Below, piece after piece: positions 25,021-33,916 of a DNA stretch of 64,000 bases (position 1 is its first letter; each line of letters opens with the position of its first letter). The stretch is taken from NCBI RefSeq assembly GCF_023955655.1, contig NZ_JAMXHT010000004.1, positions 186,001 through 250,000 of the forward strand. Reading direction: 5' to 3'. Below the pieces are notes generated by a model, which ran no database searches, was not told the origin of the DNA, and worked only from the letters and a program-made list of their open reading frames with translations. The position numbers and the translations under genes were made by a program. Source of the DNA: Ralstonia soli. GTDB taxonomy: Bacteria; Pseudomonadota; Gammaproteobacteria; Burkholderiales; Burkholderiaceae.

Positions 25021-25836
25021 TTAGGTATTGGCGTGCGTGACGGTATTGAGCACGCCGAGGTAGCGCGTCTCACCAATCTGGCCCCGGGCGTCGAAGCGGC
25101 GCTCGGTCACATCGAAGCAGCCGTCGTGGCGGATGCGCACCACGGTGCTCGCACGCGTGCCGTAGCGTGGTGAGCGGATGAACGCGGCAGAGAGCAGCTT
25201 TTCCCACTCCGGCGCCACGCCCGTGGCGGGCAGGGCACCGGTCGGGGCTTCCCGCGTTTCGGACAGCAGATCGAGATAGCGGGCCACATCGAGCGCGTTG
25301 CCATGCCGGCCCGTGTCGGCGGCCAGCGCTTCGGCAAAGGCGGCCATGCGGTGCCGCACCTTGAACCACGGCGTATCGAGCAGTGCGTTGGACAGCCCAT
25401 ACAGGCCGGGCGCGAGCTTGCGCGGCGCTTCGGCGCGGTTGCTCGTCCACCAGAGTTCGTCACGCGTGGCGGTCAGCAGGTTGTAGCCGTTGTAGGCGCG
25501 GTCGCGCGCCGCGAGGCCATCGAGATAGGCCGGGATCGAGACGTCGTCTGCCGCGAGGAAATTGGAGACCAGTTCCCCACGCGAGCGCGCATCGGGGCGG
25601 CGCTCGGACGGTGCGCGGTAGTTGGTGAGCGCGGCAAAGCGGCCATCGCGCGTCATGCCCATCCACGTACCTGCGTGGCCGACCACCTGGGCCAGGTCGC
25701 GTCCGGCCAGCACGTTGGGCGCGTCGCTCCACCACGCCAGCGGCGCGGCAGGGCGGTCATAGAATTCGTCCCGGTTGGCGGCCACCACCAGCGCGTAGGC
25801 GGGGTGGGCGTGCCAGGCCGTGAGAATCAAACACAT
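25021..25836 (-). CDS. NRDE/TANGO2-family protein
   Basis: A 271-residue protein starting MCLILTAW, with the name-giving Asn-Arg-Asp-Glu at residues 21-24 (AANRDEFYDRP) and later GTWMGM and FAALTNYR stretches. Cys2 follows the initiator methionine, as in relatives with an Ntn-hydrolase-like fold. The start at 25836 has AAGGAAG just upstream, whereas an earlier ATG adds a non-conserved 13-residue leader. Eukaryotic TANGO2 has been linked to haem and lipid handling, but the bacterial role is unsettled. It follows the ygfZ/DUF4936 pair on the same strand after a 128-bp gap. Confidence 0.85.
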   Translation of the reverse strand: MCLILTAWHAHPAYALVVAANRDEFYDRPAAPLAWWSDAPNVLAGRDLAQVVGHAGTWMGMTRDGRFAALTNYRAPSERRPDARSRGELVSNFLAADDVSIPAYLDGLAARDRAYNGYNLLTATRDELWWTSNRAEAPRKLAPGLYGLSNALLDTPWFKVRHRMAAFAEALAADTGRHGNALDVARYLDLLSETREAPTGALPATGVAPEWEKLLSAAFIRSPRYGTRASTVVRIRHDGCFDVTERRFDARGQIGETRYLGVLNTVTHANT

Positions 25837-25964
25837 GAGCACTTCCTTTGAACATGCCGCGCAACGAACGGCCAATGGTCAATGTGACGACCTGTGTTGC
25901 GCGGGCTTCGGCCAAGCATAGCAGCCTGCCGGATTTTTGCGATGCCGATTGCGGCAGTGCGCAG

Positions 25965-26255
25965 TCAGCCGTTTTCCAGATCGACAAACAACTCCGCATG
26001 GCGTTCGCCCGCCACGAATTCACGCGGGCCGCCGGTTTCCCACAGGCCAGCCAGCGTGGCGGCAAAAGCGGGCGGGACGTCGTTGTAGGACTCCATCCAC
26101 GTAGCCTGGCCATCGCGCACTTCCGGGCGGCGCATCAGCGCGCCCGCCACGCCGGTCGCCTCTTCCACGGTATCGAGCCAGCGTTGCCAGCGCGGCAGGG
26201 CGGACGCAGCGTCGCGCTCGGCGATGCGGAAGTAGACGAACAGGTGATCGGCCAT
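25965..26255 (-). CDS. DUF4936 family protein
   Basis: A 96-residue protein beginning MADHLFVYFRIAERDA and containing RRPEVRDGQATWMESY, which match my memory of DUF4936, a small Burkholderiales family predicted to form a ferredoxin-like alpha/beta fold. It has no signal peptide or membrane segment. It starts 15 bp after the ygfZ stop, so the two are co-transcribed. It may assist iron-sulfur or folate-linked functions through that association, but there is no direct evidence. Confidence 0.78.
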   Translation of the reverse strand: MADHLFVYFRIAERDAASALPRWQRWLDTVEEATGVAGALMRRPEVRDGQATWMESYNDVPPAFAATLAGLWETGGPREFVAGERHAELFVDLENG

Positions 26256-26270
26256 GATGGGTGTCCGGTG

Positions 26271-27320
26271 TCAGGCGTTTTCTGCGACGGGGATGACGTA
26301 CGGCAGGCTCTCCAACGTCAGCACCGGGCCGTCCGCTGTGGCCAGGTGGATGACGGTGTCCAGCGCGTCCAGCTTCAGTTCGACCAGCAGATCGGTGCCG
26401 CCATCCGGCGCCATGGCTGCGTTGACCACCATGCCGCACGGCTGGCTCGGATCGGCCGCGCTAAAGACTTCGGCGCCGGCAGAGGTGGGTGCGTTCACGT
26501 GCGCACGCTGCATGCGCCGCTTGAGCGTGCCGCGATACTGGCTGCGCGCGACGATCTCCTGGCCGGGGTAGCAGCCCTTTTTGAAATCGACGCCGCCCAG
26601 CAGCTCCAGGTTCACCATCTGCGGGACGAATTGCTCCTGCGTCGGCAGGGTGATGTGCGGTACACCCGCCTGCAAGCCCATCCAGTCCCACACCTCGGTG
26701 CCGACCAGCGACAGGCGCGACGACAGCGTCTTCCAGGCGTGCTGGAAGTGCTCGGCGTGCACCATCCATTGGTAGCGCGGGCGGCCGTCGGCGTCGGGCA
26801 GGCGGATGACCGCGCCGACCTGCTGGCCGACCGTGGCAGGCTGCTGCGCCACCGCGTAAATGGCGCTCGCGGCATCGGGCTCAGGCAGCACGGCACCGGC
26901 TTCGCGCAGCGCTTCCGCCGCATCCGGCCCGGCGACGCCGATGGCGATGAACTCGTCCATCGGGCGCAGCTTGGCCTTGGCGCGCAGCACGAACATGGAC
27001 AGGCGTTTGGTGAGCGTGGGCGCGATCAGCTTGTCGGTCTGCAGGACGATCGTATCGGCCTGGCGCCACATCAGCAGCGTGGCAAGCAGGCGGCCCTTGG
27101 GTGAGCAGTAGCCTGCCAGGCGCGCTTGATCCAGCCCCAGGGACGTGACGGCGTTGGTGAGCTGGTTATGGAGGAATTCGGCGGCATCGGCGCCTTCGAC
27201 GGCGATGCGGGCAAGATCGGTCGGTGCGGACAGCACGCTACCGCGCGTGGCGGCGTCAAACTGTACGTCGAGCGGCGGGAAGCTCAGCGTATCGACGAAA
27301 TCGTGAAAGACATCATTCAT
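26271..27320 (-). CDS. ygfZ: YgfZ/GcvT-family folate-binding iron-sulfur maturation protein
   Basis: A 349-residue member of the GcvT-like folate-binding family with the YgfZ hallmark KGCYPGQEIVARSQYRG near residue 245, in which the cysteine is essential in E. coli. The N-terminal part (FLHNQLTNAV...YCSPKGRLLA) is also typical. YgfZ helps repair or assemble iron-sulfur enzymes in a folate-dependent way. A frame extending to 27686 was rejected because it crosses into the divergent mltG leader and lacks family similarity. It is divergent from mltG by 133 bp, the usual arrangement in beta-proteobacteria. Confidence 0.92.
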   Translation of the reverse strand: MNDVFHDFVDTLSFPPLDVQFDAATRGSVLSAPTDLARIAVEGADAAEFLHNQLTNAVTSLGLDQARLAGYCSPKGRLLATLLMWRQADTIVLQTDKLIAPTLTKRLSMFVLRAKAKLRPMDEFIAIGVAGPDAAEALREAGAVLPEPDAASAIYAVAQQPATVGQQVGAVIRLPDADGRPRYQWMVHAEHFQHAWKTLSSRLSLVGTEVWDWMGLQAGVPHITLPTQEQFVPQMVNLELLGGVDFKKGCYPGQEIVARSQYRGTLKRRMQRAHVNAPTSAGAEVFSAADPSQPCGMVVNAAMAPDGGTDLLVELKLDALDTVIHLATADGPVLTLESLPYVIPVAENA

Positions 27321-27453
27321 GGTGTGCGGGCGGCCTAGGTTTGACCCGGTATTATATTGGGCTGTCTGAAGGGCCGTTTGTGCCCTGTCTATCCATTTCA
27401 AGAGTGCGGAAATCGCCGGTGCCGGCCGATTCCACACGCGGATTCGCAACACA

Positions 27454-28452
27454 ATGCTCTCTTTTCTCAAACGCTTGTTCCTGCTGGCGATCCTGATTGC
27501 GCTGGTAGCAGCAGGCGGTGTGGTGTGGTGGGCCCAGCAACCGGTGAGCCTCGCGGCCTCGCCGCTGGAGGTGGTGATCAAGCCCAACTCGAGCGTGATC
27601 TCGGTCAGTAAGCAACTCGCCAATGGCGGTGTGGGCGTGCAACCGCAGCTGTTTTCGCTGGTGGCGCGCGTCACGGGCAATGCCAAGAGCCTGAAGGCTG
27701 GCGGTTATTCGCTTGAAATCGGCGCGACGCCGTTGTCCATTCTCGACAAGATGGCACGCGGCGAAGTCACGCACTACGTCGTCACCGTCATTGAAGGCTG
27801 GAACATGCGGCAGATGCGCGCCGTGGTCGACGCCGAGCCCGCGCTCAAGCACGACACGGCCGGCATGTCCGACGCCGACCTGATGCGCAAGATCGGCGCG
27901 CCCGAGGCCAACCCGGAAGGCTTGTTCTTCCCCGATACCTACCTCTTCGCCCGCGGCAGCAGCGACGTGGAGCTGTACCGCCACGCCTACCAAGCCATGC
28001 AGAAGCGCCTGAACGACGCCTGGGCCAAGCGTGCGCTCGATTTGCCATACAAGACGCCGTATGAGGCGCTGACCATGGCCTCCATCATCGAGAAGGAGAC
28101 CGGCCAGAAGCTGGAGCGTCCGATGATTGCCGCCGTGTTCGTCAACCGTTTGCGCAAAAACATGTTGCTGCAGACGGACCCGACGGTCATCTACGGCATC
28201 GGGGCGGGTTTTGATGGCAACTTGCGCAAGCGCGATCTGCAGACCGACACGCCGTACAACACCTACATGCGCATCGGTCTGCCGCCCACGCCAATCGCGC
28301 TGCCGGGCATGGCGTCGCTGCAGGCGGCGCTGAACCCGGCGCCGTCCGACGCGCTGTACTTTGTGGCGCGCGGTGACGGCAGCAGCCAGTTTTCCTCCAA
28401 CCTGACGGACCACAACCGGGCTGTCAACAAATACCAGCGCGGCCAACCATGA
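27454..28452 (+). CDS. mltG: Endolytic murein transglycosylase MltG
   Basis: A 332-residue inner-membrane protein with one N-terminal membrane anchor ([20 protein letters not shown]) and a YceG-type periplasmic domain. The catalytic glutamate is Glu213 in [10 protein letters not shown], followed by AAVFVNRLR and the family block [10 protein letters not shown]. MltG cleaves nascent glycan strands and so sets peptidoglycan chain length. Its stop overlaps the tmk start by 4 nt, giving the widely conserved mltG-tmk-holB order. The length is near the E. coli 340 residues. Confidence 0.95.
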   Translation: MLSFLKRLFLLAILIALVAAGGVVWWAQQPVSLAASPLEVVIKPNSSVISVSKQLANGGVGVQPQLFSLVARVTGNAKSLKAGGYSLEIGATPLSILDKMARGEVTHYVVTVIEGWNMRQMRAVVDAEPALKHDTAGMSDADLMRKIGAPEANPEGLFFPDTYLFARGSSDVELYRHAYQAMQKRLNDAWAKRALDLPYKTPYEALTMASIIEKETGQKLERPMIAAVFVNRLRKNMLLQTDPTVIYGIGAGFDGNLRKRDLQTDTPYNTYMRIGLPPTPIALPGMASLQAALNPAPSDALYFVARGDGSSQFSSNLTDHNRAVNKYQRGQP

Positions 28453-29066
28453 CCGGCAAATTCATCACATTCGAAGGCATCGACGGCGCGGGCAAGAGCA
28501 CGCACATCGCGTGGTTTGCGCAGCAGTTGCAAGCCAGGCTGGCGCCCCAGGGCAAAAAGGTGGTCGTCACCCGCGAGCCGGGCGGCACCCCCCTGGGCGA
28601 GCGCCTGCGCGAGGTGCTGCTGCACGAACGCATGCACCTGGAAACCGAAGCGCTGCTGATGTTCGCCAGCCGCCGCGAGCACATCGCCGAGGTGATTCAG
28701 CCCGCGCTCGATGCCGGCGACTGGGTCATCTCCGACCGCTTCACCGACGCAACCTTCGCCTATCAGGGCGGGGGCAGGGGCTTAGGCCTGGACCGGCTCG
28801 AAGCGTTGGAGCGCTGGGTGCAGCAAGGGCTGCAGCCGACCAAGACCATCCTCTTCGATCTGGCTCCGGAAATTGCGGCTGCACGCCTGGCCGATGCCCG
28901 CACGCCCGACAAATTTGAAGCCGAGTCCGCCCAATTCTTCCTGCGCACGCGCGCCGAATACCTGCGCCGCGCCGCGGCCGAGCCGGGTCGGTTTGTCGTG
29001 CTCAACGCCAATCGGGATCGCGCCGATATTCAGAAAGACTTGGAGAATCTGCTTGCAACGCTCTGA
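28449..29066 (+). CDS. tmk: Thymidylate kinase
   Basis: A 205-residue nucleotide kinase. The P-loop GIDGAGKST is at residues 10-18, the dTMP-binding DR motif reads [18 protein letters not shown], and [14 protein letters not shown] is the classic thymidylate kinase arginine region. It phosphorylates dTMP to dTDP using ATP. The start overlaps the mltG stop (ATGA), indicating translational coupling; 81 bp separate it from holB. No anomaly was seen. Confidence 0.96.
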   Translation: MTGKFITFEGIDGAGKSTHIAWFAQQLQARLAPQGKKVVVTREPGGTPLGERLREVLLHERMHLETEALLMFASRREHIAEVIQPALDAGDWVISDRFTDATFAYQGGGRGLGLDRLEALERWVQQGLQPTKTILFDLAPEIAAARLADARTPDKFEAESAQFFLRTRAEYLRRAAAEPGRFVVLNANRDRADIQKDLENLLATL

Positions 29067-29147
29067 TTTTGCAGGCAATTTCTGATACGGAAATAATGGT
29101 TTCACGACGCGAATTCGCATCAACAATCTGACGCAACCCATTGATTC

Positions 29148-30158
29148 ATGATGCTTTATCCCTGGCAATCCGCTGATTGGTCCCGCCTGCAAGCGATGCG
29201 GGCCAAGCTGCCGCACGCGATCCTGCTGGGCGGTCAGGCCGGCACCGGCAAGCGCGATTTCGCCATGCATTTCGCGCAGGGCCTGCTGTGCGACACACCG
29301 GCCGCTGACGGTCAGCCGTGCGGCACGTGCGCAGCCTGCAACTGGTTCGCCCAGGGCAACCATCCGGATTTCCATCTCGTGCGCCCCGAAGCCATGGAAG
29401 ACGCGCCCGAGACGGAGAAGGATGCCGAAGGCAAGAAAAAGGCGCCCAGCAAGATCATCCGCATGGAACAGGTGCGCAACCTGATCGAGGCAGTGGGGGT
29501 GGGCACGCACCGGGCCGGGCTGCGCGTGGTGGTGCTGTATCCGCTCGACGCGCTGCAGACTGAAGGCGCCAACGCGCTGCTCAAGACGTTGGAAGAGCCG
29601 CCGCAGAACACCGTCTTCCTGCTGGTGACGGACCGTATCGACCGCATTCTGCCGACCATCCTGTCGCGCTGCCGGCAGTTTCCGCTGCAGCCACCGCAGC
29701 CCGAGGCCGCACGCCAATGGCTGGAGCAGCAAGGCGTGCCGCACGCCCAGAGTCTGCTGGCCGAGTTTGGCAACGCACCGCTGGCCGCGCTGGCAGCCGC
29801 CGAGTCCGAAGACCGCCCGCTGCTGCAATTCCTGCTCGAACAGCTTGGCCAAGGTGCAAAGCTGGACGCGCTGGCCGCCGCCGAGCACGTACAGAAATTG
29901 TCGGTGCCTGCCGTTCTCAGTACCATGCACCGATGGGTCTTTGACCTGATGGCGGCACGGTTGGCTGGGCGTCCGCGCTACTTTCCGGCGCAGCGCGATG
30001 CGTTGCAGCGCTGCGCGAGCGCCATCCCGCTGGACCGCCTGGAACGTTTCGCGCGTGCCTTGCCGGAGCGGCGCCGTACCGAACAGCATCCGCTGGCCGC
30101 GCGGCTCGTCATCGAAAGCCTTTTGCTGGATTACCGGCAGCTCTTTCCGGCTGCCTGA
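29148..30158 (+). CDS. holB: DNA polymerase III subunit delta prime
   Basis: A 336-residue clamp-loader subunit. The degenerate P-loop GGQAGTGKRDFA is followed by the zinc-binding cysteine set LLCD...CGTCAACNW, and later LEEPPQNTVFLL and the SRC motif (ILSRCRQFPL). Delta prime is the stator of the clamp loader that opens the beta sliding clamp. Two consecutive ATG codons begin the gene; either could serve. A Lys-rich insert (GKKKAPSK) near residue 95 is a lineage-specific loop. Gene order with tmk and pilZ supports the call. Confidence 0.94.
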   Translation: MMLYPWQSADWSRLQAMRAKLPHAILLGGQAGTGKRDFAMHFAQGLLCDTPAADGQPCGTCAACNWFAQGNHPDFHLVRPEAMEDAPETEKDAEGKKKAPSKIIRMEQVRNLIEAVGVGTHRAGLRVVVLYPLDALQTEGANALLKTLEEPPQNTVFLLVTDRIDRILPTILSRCRQFPLQPPQPEAARQWLEQQGVPHAQSLLAEFGNAPLAALAAAESEDRPLLQFLLEQLGQGAKLDALAAAEHVQKLSVPAVLSTMHRWVFDLMAARLAGRPRYFPAQRDALQRCASAIPLDRLERFARALPERRRTEQHPLAARLVIESLLLDYRQLFPAA

Positions 30159-30200
30159 ATCCGAACCTGCACCTGAACGTCTGCACTCCGTGGAAACCCT

Positions 30201-30617
30201 GTGAGCACTGCACCTCTTCGTACGCCCGGCACCCCCGTCACACCTGGTACGCCCGCGCTGGGTACGCCCACCGGTACGCCGACCCGTCCAGGCATCGTCT
30301 CGCTGGCCATCAAGGACGAGGCTGGCCTGCACGCCGCGTATATGCCGTTCCTGAAGAACGGCGGCATTTTCGTGCCGACACAGCGCCCGTACCGGATTGG
30401 CGAGGAGGTCTTCCTCGTGCTGTCGCTGCTGGATCGCCCGCAGAAGTACCAGGTGGCTGGCAAGGTGGCCTGGATCACGCCGGTGGGTACGCCTGCCAAG
30501 ACGCCAGGCATCGGCGTGCATTTCGGTGAAGACGAGCCCTGCCGCGTGCTGCGCCGTGTGATCGAAGAGCTGCTCGGCAAGCAGATCAACTCTCAGCGGC
30601 CGACCCAAACCCTTTGA
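30201..30617 (+). CDS. pilZ: PilZ-domain type IV pilus protein with Thr-Pro-rich N-terminus
   Basis: The core, residues about 32-130, follows the pilus-assembly PilZ pattern: HAAYMPFLKNGGIFVPT, GEEVFLVLSLLD, VAGKVAWITP and GIGVHF. This subfamily lacks the RxxxR c-di-GMP-binding motif, and none is seen here. It is needed for type IV pilus formation in Pseudomonas and Xanthomonas. The GTG start at 30201 gives 138 residues including an unusual leader with six Thr-Pro pairs between residues 8 and 27. A later start around residue 33 would give the usual length of about 115. Placement after holB is conserved. Confidence 0.9.
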   Translation: MSTAPLRTPGTPVTPGTPALGTPTGTPTRPGIVSLAIKDEAGLHAAYMPFLKNGGIFVPTQRPYRIGEEVFLVLSLLDRPQKYQVAGKVAWITPVGTPAKTPGIGVHFGEDEPCRVLRRVIEELLGKQINSQRPTQTL

Positions 30618-30668
30618 TATTTTTTGATACGGCGCATCAGGTTTGCGCCGTAACCTCCTGATTATTCG

Positions 30669-31472
30669 ATGTTTGTCGATTCCCACTGCCATATCAATTT
30701 CCCCGACTTGCGAGCGCGTCTGCCTGAGTTGCTGACACGCATGCGCGAGAACCGCGTCACCCACGCGCTGTGCATCTCCGTCACGCTGGAAGACTTTCCG
30801 AGCGTGCTGGAAATCGCCGAGCAGGAGCCGAACGTGTACGCCACGGTGGGCGTGCACCCCGATGCCGAAGCCGATATTGAAGAAGGCACCCGCATTGAAG
30901 AGCCCACGCTGGAGCGTCTGCTGTCGCTGGCCGATCACCCGCGCGTGGTCGGCATCGGCGAGACGGGCCTCGACTACTACCGCCTGGGTGATCGCACCGT
31001 GGCCGACATGGAATGGCAGCGCGATCGCTTCCGCACGCATATCCGCGCGTCGAAGCAGACCGGCAAGCCGCTGGTGATCCACACGCGATCCGCAGCGGAC
31101 GATACGCTGGCCATCATGCGCGAGGAGGGCGCCGAGGCGGCACGTGGCGTCATGCATTGTTTTACTGAAAGCTGGGACGTGGCCAAGGCCGCACTGGACC
31201 TGGGTTTCTATATCTCGTTCTCGGGCATCGTCACGTTCAAGAACGCCGTCGACCTGCAGGAAACCGCGAAGAAAGTGCCGCTGGATCGCATGCTGATCGA
31301 AACCGATTCGCCATACTTGGCGCCGGTGCCGTTCCGCGGCAAGACGAACGAGCCGGCCTACGTGCGGCACGTGGGTGAATTCCTGGCCACGCTGCGCGGC
31401 GAACCGCTGGACCGCATCGCCGGCACAACGACTGAGAATTTCTTCAATCTATTCAATGCAATACCGCGATAA
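30669..31472 (+). CDS. TatD-family metal-dependent hydrolase (YcfH-like)
   Basis: A 267-residue TIM-barrel metallohydrolase. The DSHCHINF start supplies the HxH metal pair, followed by GVHPD, GETGLDYY, VIHTRSA and ETDSPYLAP, which together give the complete TatD metal site. Relatives act as 3'-5' deoxyribonucleases or D-aminoacyl-tRNA hydrolases in the cytoplasm. It sits 51 bp after pilZ, as in many beta- and gamma-proteobacteria, and its 3' end lies 13 bp before the chosen start of the ankyrin gene. Confidence 0.94.
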   Translation: MFVDSHCHINFPDLRARLPELLTRMRENRVTHALCISVTLEDFPSVLEIAEQEPNVYATVGVHPDAEADIEEGTRIEEPTLERLLSLADHPRVVGIGETGLDYYRLGDRTVADMEWQRDRFRTHIRASKQTGKPLVIHTRSAADDTLAIMREEGAEAARGVMHCFTESWDVAKAALDLGFYISFSGIVTFKNAVDLQETAKKVPLDRMLIETDSPYLAPVPFRGKTNEPAYVRHVGEFLATLRGEPLDRIAGTTTENFFNLFNAIPR

Positions 31473-31485
31473 CTTGAAGCAAAAA

Positions 31486-32319
31486 ATGAGAAATATCGCG
31501 CTCGCCGGCGCGTTGGCGATGGTGCTGTCGGGCGCCGCATTCGCCTCGCCGCAGGATGATCTGCGCGCGGCCGTCGAGTACAACCGGCCGGTGCTGGTGC
31601 AGAAGTACGTCGCGCAGGGTGTCGACCCGAACCTGAACACGCGTGACGGCACACCGCTGCTGGTGGATGCACTCAAGGACAAGAACGTCGAAGTGGCCGA
31701 GGCGCTGATGCGCGCCAAGGGCATCGATTTCGAGCGCACCAATGCCGCCGGCGAGAACGCGCTGATGATGGCCGCCTACCAGGGCCTGCTGCCCATCGTG
31801 AAGCTGATGGTGGAAACGTACGACGTGGAGGTCAACAAGACGGGCTGGACCGCGCTGCACTACGCCGCCACCAACGGGTATGACGACATCGTCAAATACC
31901 TGATCGACCACGCCGCCTACATCGATGCGGAAAGCCCCAACGCCACCACGCCGCTGATGATGGCGGCCATGGGCGGCCACATCACCACCGTCAAGCTGCT
32001 GCTGGACGAAGGCGCAGACATGAACCTGCGCAACCAGCAGAAGATGGATGTGATCGACTTTGCCAAGCGGTATCACCAGGATGAGATTGCCGCTGGGCTG
32101 GAATCGCGCCGCCGCAAGCTGGCCGAGCAGGGCGCCAAGCCGGCGCCCGCCCAGACGCCAGCAGCGCCGACCGCCGCGGTTCCAGCCGCTCAGGCAGGCA
32201 AATCCGCCGCGCCCGATGTGCCAACGCCAATGCCGCCAGCCAAGCCGGCCGCTGCCGCACCCCGTAGCCCGGACACGGTCGGCACCCCCACCAACATGCT
32301 GTTCGACAGCAATCGCTAG
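31486..32319 (+). CDS. Exported ankyrin-repeat protein
   Basis: The start at 31486 gives 277 residues with a short signal peptide (MRNIALAGALAMVLSGAAFA, cut before SPQDD). About five ankyrin repeats run to residue 205 (DGTPLLVDAL, GENALMMAAY, GWTALHYAAT, ATTPLMMAAM), then an Ala/Pro-rich tail of about 75 residues with many PAAP-type blocks. An in-frame ATG at 31456 inside tatD would blunt the signal peptide. It probably binds a protein partner in the periplasm; similar genes follow tatD in related bacteria. No enzyme motif was seen. Confidence 0.88.
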   Translation: MRNIALAGALAMVLSGAAFASPQDDLRAAVEYNRPVLVQKYVAQGVDPNLNTRDGTPLLVDALKDKNVEVAEALMRAKGIDFERTNAAGENALMMAAYQGLLPIVKLMVETYDVEVNKTGWTALHYAATNGYDDIVKYLIDHAAYIDAESPNATTPLMMAAMGGHITTVKLLLDEGADMNLRNQQKMDVIDFAKRYHQDEIAAGLESRRRKLAEQGAKPAPAQTPAAPTAAVPAAQAGKSAAPDVPTPMPPAKPAAAAPRSPDTVGTPTNMLFDSNR

Positions 32320-32338
32320 GCGCTCGCCCAATGGCAGC

Positions 32339-32362
32339 CGGGCGTGATGCGTATCACGCCCG
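32339..32362. terminator. Perfect hairpin at the junction of convergent genes
   Basis: CGGGCGTGAT and ATCACGCCCG form a 10-bp perfect stem with the loop GCGT. It contains the egtB-like stop codon. No T-tract follows on either side, so terminator function is likely but not proven. Confidence 0.45.
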
Positions 32363-33664
32363 CCGAGCCAACCGCACCCCGGTGAACTGCCATCGCTGGT
32401 GCGGATAGAGGAAGTTGCGATACGTCGCTCGCAGATGCCCTTCGGGCGATACACACGACCCGCCGCGCAGCACCATCTGGCTGCACATGAACTTGCCGTT
32501 GTATTCGCCCACGGCGCCTTCGGCGGGCTCGAACCCCGGGTACGGGCCATAGGGGCTGGCGGTCCACTCCCACACATCCCCGAACATCTGACGCAGGCTG
32601 CCGGTCTCGGTGATGCCGTGGTCCGGCAGCGGGCGCAAGGCGCCCCGGCCGGCGAAGTTGCCCAGCACGGGCAGGCCTTCCGCGGCGTGCTCCCATTCGG
32701 CCTCAGTAGGCAGGCGCGCGCCGGCCCAGCGGGCATAGGCGTCAGCTTCGTAAAAGCTGACGTGCGTGACGGGCGCATCCAGATCCACCGGCTGCAGGCC
32801 ATGCAGCGACATCTGCTGCCAGCCTTCCGCCTCGTCCATGCCAGCGCGCCAGTAGAGTGGGGCGTCGATGCCTTCGCGCTGCACCCAGGCCCAGCCGTCG
32901 GATAGCCATAGCATGGGCTGCCGATAGCCGCCGTCGTGCATGAAGGCAAGCCACTCCCTGTTGGTGACGGGGTGCGTGGCGAGCGCGTAAGGCTCCAGCC
33001 AGACGGTGTGGCGCGGGCCTTCGCAATCGAACATGAAATCGCTGCCGGAAGCTGTCTGGCCGATCTGCACGGCGCCGCCCAGGAAGTTGACCCACTCCGG
33101 CTGCACTGATGTCGCGTGCACGCGCAGCGGAGGCGTCTCGGCATAGGCGGGACACAGCGGATTCTGCGCAAACAGGTGGAGCAGGTCCGTCAGGAGCAGC
33201 TCCTGGTGCTGCTGCTCGTGGTGCAAGCCCAGCGTGATCAGGCGGGCGAGGTCATCCGTCACGCCGTCGGCCAGCAGTTGGTGCATGGCCGCGTCGACAT
33301 GGGCGCGATAGGCGCGCACTTCATCGAGCGTCGGGCGCGTGAGCATGCCGCGCTGCGGGCGCGGGTGCCGGGCACCCACCGTCTCGTAATACGAATTGAA
33401 CAGGTAGCGGTAGCGCGGATTGGGCGAGCGATAGCCCGGCACGCTTTGGCCAACATTCGGGCCGAGGATGAACTCTTCGAAAAACCACGTCGTATGGGCG
33501 AGGTGCCATTTGGCGGGACTGGCGTCGTCCATCGACTGGACTGTGGCGTCGGCGTCGGACAGCGGCGCGGCCAGGGCCAGGGATTGCGCTCGCACCACGC
33601 CGTATTGCTGCATCAACGCAGGCAAGGCGGTGGCGGGCACATCGAATACAGGCAATACGCGCAT
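32354..33664 (-). CDS. EgtB-family nonheme iron C-S bond-forming enzyme (ergothioneine/selenoneine type)
   Basis: A 436-residue two-domain protein. The N-terminal DinB-like four-helix domain has WHLAHTTWFFEEF and the iron-binding His149-x3-His153-x-Glu155 (HHEQQHQE). The C-terminal formylglycine-generating-enzyme-like domain ends FGDVWEWTASPYGPYPGF and CSQMVLRGGSC. EgtB joins hercynine to a sulfur donor in ergothioneine synthesis; the related SenA does the same with a selenosugar. GGAG precedes the start at 33664, and a frame open to 34567 is not supported. Neither egtD nor senB/senC is beside it, so the product is undecided. Confidence 0.88.
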   Translation of the reverse strand: MRVLPVFDVPATALPALMQQYGVVRAQSLALAAPLSDADATVQSMDDASPAKWHLAHTTWFFEEFILGPNVGQSVPGYRSPNPRYRYLFNSYYETVGARHPRPQRGMLTRPTLDEVRAYRAHVDAAMHQLLADGVTDDLARLITLGLHHEQQHQELLLTDLLHLFAQNPLCPAYAETPPLRVHATSVQPEWVNFLGGAVQIGQTASGSDFMFDCEGPRHTVWLEPYALATHPVTNREWLAFMHDGGYRQPMLWLSDGWAWVQREGIDAPLYWRAGMDEAEGWQQMSLHGLQPVDLDAPVTHVSFYEADAYARWAGARLPTEAEWEHAAEGLPVLGNFAGRGALRPLPDHGITETGSLRQMFGDVWEWTASPYGPYPGFEPAEGAVGEYNGKFMCSQMVLRGGSCVSPEGHLRATYRNFLYPHQRWQFTGVRLARRA

Positions 33665-33916
33665 GGCATCTCCAGGACGGGCAGCGGGAACAGCACAGCA
33701 GCAAGTGGGCCATGCCGCCGCGCGCGCATTGGCGCACTCCGCTTGCCCGTTTTTCGTAAGAAGCATATGCGAGCTTTGTAACTTTGCCATGCCAGGCCGG
33801 TATACGAATCTCGTGATGCTGCATTGCGGGAGCTGCTGCAGCGCAGCATCGACTGTCATGAAACGGTCACTCCGGGTGCCTAGGATGTAAACGTTTACAA
33901 ATTCTGCGGAGGCGCT
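33665..33916. other. Divergent gap between egtB-like and lacI-like genes
   Basis: A 252-bp region with no gene. It carries a GCTGCTGCAGCGCAGC inverted motif near 33832-33847 and the LacI operator near its right end. A GGAGG ribosome binding site lies 4 bp before the GTG of the regulator. Confidence 0.6.
33886..33899. promoter_or_regulatory. LacI-family operator
   Basis: TGTAAACGTTTACA is a perfect 14-bp palindrome with the central CG step typical of LacI/GalR operators. It ends 17 bp before the regulator start, so autoregulation of the whole operon is likely. Confidence 0.85.

Noticed and set aside
26271-27686. YgfZ with a 122-residue N-terminal extension
   Set aside because: The extension overlaps the divergent mltG promoter region and membrane anchor and has no similarity to the YgfZ fold.
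28782-31370. Open frame of 862 codons on the minus strand
   Set aside because: It crosses tmk, holB, pilZ and tatD in antisense; those genes are certain.
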